From: Rostratula benghalensis | Lineage: Eukaryota; Chordata; Aves; Charadriiformes; Rostratulidae | Direction: 5' to 3' | Length of the DNA stretch: 64,000 nucleotides | NCBI GenBank assembly: GCA_013399305.1 | Contig: VXAI01000089.1 | Span: forward strand, 2,694,571 to 2,758,570 | In this document: positions 60,001 to 64,000 of the stretch, in pieces | Numbering within the stretch: the first letter of the stretch is position 1 | Layout of the letters: each line of letters starts with the position of its first letter | Program-made: the position numbers and the translations under genes | Notes under the pieces: model-generated | The model's database searches: none | Seen by the model: only the letters and a program-made list of their open reading frames with translations | What the model was told of the DNA's origin: nothing

Positions 60001-63000
60001 AGTTATTATAAAAGGCACCTCTTTTACCTTCTGGCCTGTTACGCTGAGAGGGACACTTTTAGGTGAGAAAAGCAGGCAACAAAGTGTTAGGGAGGGAAAT
60101 CATTCTGATGTTTAACTGGGAAAATTCATCTGCCTGTGGTGGCACTTAACTCATGTCTATGCTCCACTTTTCTCATGTTGTGCCCAAGGCCCTCATGGAT
60201 AATTTTTCTGCAGGTGGACTGTTTCATAACGATTCAGAAGCAGACTTGTGTTTGGCATTTTCTTTAATTCCTTACTTTACAGACTGCATGTTCAGGTGTT
60301 GGGCCTCATGGCTTGGTCTCCTTCTCTAATTTAAGTAACATTTAAACTTGGGCTGCAAAATACACTTCCAGTAAGGAGTTTGAATTTCCTTTTCATCTGG
60401 GAAATCAAATTATTTTGTCAGTCTGTGTCTGTGCAATACAAATTCAAGACTTCTGGAAAGTATAGATACAATTCTTTTAATTAAATAGACAGTAATGCTA
60501 TTTCAGGAGTTTCTTCAGTATTCAAGTTGGACAGGTTTGGCTTCCAAAGGAGCCTAATGTAATTGGATGTTCCAACTCCTGTCTTCTAAACACACCACAA
60601 ATTTTCAGAGTGAAAGAAATATATCATTGCAGAACTAATATACATGGTGTCTGACCCACTGTAGACACTGTTCAGATATGAGGAAACGCAATCACAACTG
60701 TAATTTCTTAGTATCTTTTTGTCTCTTTTCTAAGATACCACACTACTCATATTTATTGCTTAAAAATGGAGGAATTTCTCCTGTTCTTATATCCAGTATA
60801 TTTCTCAGAGCTAAATTAAGAGCTCCACTCATCTGTCTGTGTGCTTTATTTCAAATCCTAATAAATTACTGCAGTCTTAACCATACATTCTCAAATTATC
60901 AGAATTGCAAGATGTGCTGTTGAATTAAGCCATTGTTTTGCAAGGTCCTTGAGGCAAGTCATGAGGTGGAGCAGAGTGACCTACCATGATGCTGCCTGTC
61001 CTACTACTGTCTCCTGTTAGATGACTTCTACTGCCCTGCTTGGCCCATGATGATTATCTTTCTCCCTGCAAAGATCTATTGACTGAATTGGTTGTCAGTT
61101 AGCCCACAGAACTTCTTGGAAATGGAGTCTCCTGCACAGTGCAATGCAGCTCTGTCTTGCTTTGAATTTAATGACATTCACTTTAATGCTCATCAGAAGT
61201 GTGCTTCTCTTCAGTACTTTTTAATTCAGTAATAACTCTCTCGGTTTTGAGCCAAGATATTTTCCTTGTGATTATTTACATTTCATTATATCAGATCTCT
61301 ATTTGTTTGTGAGGAGAAGCATTAGTATAAAAAATCAAAGAATTTAGACAAATGCAATTTTCATTCCCAATCTTTCACATGTTACAATTGGATGTTAAAG
61401 GAAGTTATTCTTCGGTAGCTGTGATACTGGTTGATTTTAAATCCCCTCACTTAGTTTTACATTACACTCGCAGTTATTTATGTGCATTCTTGCTTGGATC
61501 TCAGCTGCTTCACTGCTGAAAAAAGCACCATTCATTTTGAAGACATGTACTCTTTGGCCTAGTTCAGGAGACAGAAGAACGCTGGCTGTACTTATGAGTA
61601 TAAATGGGTATGATTGCCTGGCAGGAAAAAGAAGTTACACTATCAGATGAGTCTGAAAGATACTTTCCTATATTATCTTTATATATTTTCAGTAGTCTGA
61701 TGACACTGTGTGTTAAAATATTCCCCATCATGTTGGAATGAAAATTCACACTGTGAATTCCTGCAAGTGGTTCAAGGAAAGAAGTGTGGTGCACACCTTC
61801 TTTTGTACCTGGTACCGCCTGGGAATGCACTGTGATTCAGATCACTGACATCAGATGCCTAAGGAAGATGTTAGATATACCCCACTTAGTAAGAGACAAT
61901 GTCTACTTCCAAAGTGCTCCAAAAACAGCAGGGCAGGAAATGACTGAAAGAAAAACACCGGCTGCCCATTGTAGAAGTGATTTGGGCAAGTCCACACAAG
62001 AGGTAGTGAGAGGTGCAGAGATGCAAAGTTGGAACCCACTGGACAAATAAGGGTTTTATTCAAGCATCACAGCAAATGTTTGGTTCACTAAGTTCCCTCA
62101 CTCAGGCAAACCCCAGCTGTTTTTTCATGGTAATCTGTCTGACAGACAGCAGTGCAGAATGATTGTTTACTTACATAAACGTATTTTCAGGAAGTGTAGG
62201 AGTAAGTTTTCCAAGTTATGATAACTCTTGAAAATCTTTTCCACCAAGCTTTTTCTCATAACAGGTCTCCCTTGCTGCATTTTTGACCTTTTTGCTGTAC
62301 TTAAGTGTTTATCTTTGAAGTCCCCTGAAATCTGGCATCTGGATGCTTAAGCCTCAAACAAAAATCACAGTTCTAAAGGCTACAAAACTAATTTTTGTTG
62401 TTACATTTTCTGTCATAACATCAACTAAATGTCACAGGACTCAACTTTCATTTCACTATGTTGTGTTATGAAGCTTACTAGAGGGAAGAGAAAGGGAAAG
62501 AGAAGGGAAGAGGTTTATGAAAAACTCAGCTTACATTTACAAACTTCAGGGACATGTTCTGATTCTCAAGGTTATCTATTAACAAGATGATTTATTTTCT
62601 AGGCACTTATTTCCATAAAAACCTGTGCTTTTCTTGTCACTTTAAACGTGTGTATGCCAACGCTGGTGCTCAAAGGGAAGGCCCCACCCTAGCATTCTGG
62701 TTCCCACTCCTCTGCTTGTACTGGCATAAATGTTCATGCAACTGAAGAGATAGCTAGGTCTAAGAACAGGTCAGCTGAAAAACAGCATTAAAAATACTTT
62801 AAAACTGTCAGACTTGAGCTATTGTAAATTTGCCTGCACAAGGAACAACTGAATTGCAATGTGCTGCAGCGCGAGATGGGGCTCCCTCTCTTCCTGATTA
62901 TAAGGATTTCCATGGGGTTGAAATGACTGGTTACAACCTTTTGAGTAAGGCCTGCTGTGAAAAAGTAGCACTACTTTTATGAATGAGTTCAGCAAATGGC

Positions 63001-63570
63001 TTGAGGTGCTCTTCCTGCTCCCTCCTTCAGCACATGTAAGGATTTTCAGGGCCGAAGGAACCCTTGCCAGGCCTGATCTCAGTTATGAGACTTGTTCCTT
63101 TTGCAGACGCTGCAAGTACTTTTTGAGCTCATATACTTCATCCCTGCTGCAGCGGAGTGCACCTATCTCTTCATCCTGCAAGGTGAGTCCTCTGCCTTTG
63201 ACACTACCTTTGCCTAGTTCTTCCAAGGGAATAAACGATCTGCCTCTCCCAATCTTGCCCCAGAGCAACCTGCAGATATTAGGAGAGCCTGCACCATGAA
63301 CAAGAGTATCTACGAGTTTGCTGTTGAGCTGTTAGGTTGTAACCACGGCCTTCTGACCTTCAGATTATTGCAGGGCTTGGTGTAACTGCCAAAAAGTTTT
63401 GATTCCTTCCTCTTGTTATTTCGGGAGCAAAGCATTCATGCACTGAGTGACGCTGAAAGCGAGCCAAAAACTGTGCTTGAGCCTATAGTTTTTTCCTGGT
63501 GATGTTCCGTTTTCCTTGGTAATACATACCGCACAGACTAAGATATTCTTTCATACTTTCATACTTTCAG
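57057..63570. other. Intergenic DNA, no gene recognised
   Basis: The sequence is AT-rich and unannotated. In mammals the downstream neighbour of LPL is SLC18A1 on the opposite strand, but no exon with a transporter-like hydrophobic pattern is seen here. Open frames of 60-98 codons occur on both strands without motifs. Confidence 0.6.
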
Positions 63571-63943
63571 GTCTGGGGATGTTCAGCCCAGAGAAGAGGA
63601 GGCTGAGGGGATACTCCCTACAACTACCTGAATGGAGGTTGTAGCAAGGCAGGTGTTGGTCTCTTTTCCAGTATAACAAGTGATAGGACAAGAGGAGATG
63701 GCCTCAGGTTGGGCCAGTGGAAGTTTAGAATGGATATTACAGAAAATTTCTACTCTGAAAGGGTTGTCAAGAAAGAGAACAGGCTGCCCAAGGAAGTGGC
63801 TGAGTCACTATCCCAGGTGGAATATAAAAGACATGTAGATGTGGTACAGAGGGTCTTAGTTTAGTGGTGGACTTGGCAGTATTAGTTTGATGGTGGGACT
63901 TAGTGATCTTGAAGTTCTTTTCCAACCTAAATGATTCTATGAT
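63571..63943 (+). mobile_element. CR1 LINE 3' end, + strand
   Basis: It starts GTCTGGGGATGTTCAGCCCA, contains ACAAGAGGAGATGGCCTCAG and the lysine/proline segment GAACAGGCTGCCCAAGGAAG, and ends TTCCAACCTAAATGATTCTA-TGATA, the typical CR1 3' terminus with its ATTCTATG unit. It is about 370 bp and strongly 5'-truncated. Confidence 0.93.
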
Positions 63944-64000
63944 ACCTTTTTTTGGTGGTCTTCCACTAATACATGCAGAGTGGTACTTGTTGAAATCTGT

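Noticed and set aside
59837..60115. Short frame with a hydrophobic start resembling a signal peptide
   Set aside because: An isolated 92-codon frame without recognisable homology or promoter; the hydrophobic stretch is not followed by any known secreted domain.
1..64000. CRISPR arrays, operons, phage or plasmid features
   Set aside because: The intron-bearing gene, CR1 LINEs and ERV mark this as vertebrate nuclear DNA; no regularly spaced repeats were seen.

Overview
This window is vertebrate nuclear DNA, almost certainly from a bird. It carries one clearly recognisable protein-coding gene, lipoprotein lipase (LPL), on the + strand with ten exons between about 17.4 and 33.9 kb. The bird assignment rests on the LPL protein, whose C-terminal extension is encoded by exon 10 as known for chicken LPL, and on several CR1 retrotransposons, the dominant avian LINE family. 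The LPL sequence does not look identical to chicken, so I leave the species open. No operons, tRNA or rRNA genes, CRISPR arrays or prokaryotic features are visible.

Layout. From 1 to about 17.0 kb there is non-coding upstream DNA with only scattered short tandem duplications and a G-run. From 17.04 to 17.96 kb there is a CpG-rich island with the LPL core promoter (GC boxes, CCAAT, two tandem octamers, TATA-like element) and exon 1. Exons 2 to 10 follow between 23.6 and 31.7 kb, then a 3'UTR of about 2.2 kb with AU-rich motifs and two AATAAA signals. The predicted precursor is 488 residues: signal peptide, alpha/beta-hydrolase domain with a Ser157-Asp181-His266 triad and a lid, a convertase/heparin-binding linker, a PLAT domain with the Trp lipid-binding loop, and a basic/polar tail. 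All exon junctions have GT-AG borders and keep the reading frame.

Downstream DNA is dominated by retroelements. Between 37.8 and 42.5 kb a degraded + strand CR1 is interrupted by a younger minus-strand CR1 (39.6 to 42.06 kb) whose reverse transcriptase frame is broken by only two stop codons. Between 52.8 and 57.06 kb there is a decayed endogenous retrovirus on the minus strand (LTR-like ends; reverse transcriptase, RNase H, integrase and env remnants; no gag seen), itself split by a CR1 insertion. A further CR1 3' end lies at 63.57 to 63.94 kb. The remaining intergenic stretches hold nothing I can support as genes. Two assembly gaps (one N at 30414; 58 Ns at 48967-49024) are present.

I did not find an undescribed biological system. 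The points most worth a second look are the tandem octamer in the LPL promoter, the avian C-terminal tail with its possible alternative ends, and the nested retroelement structures.
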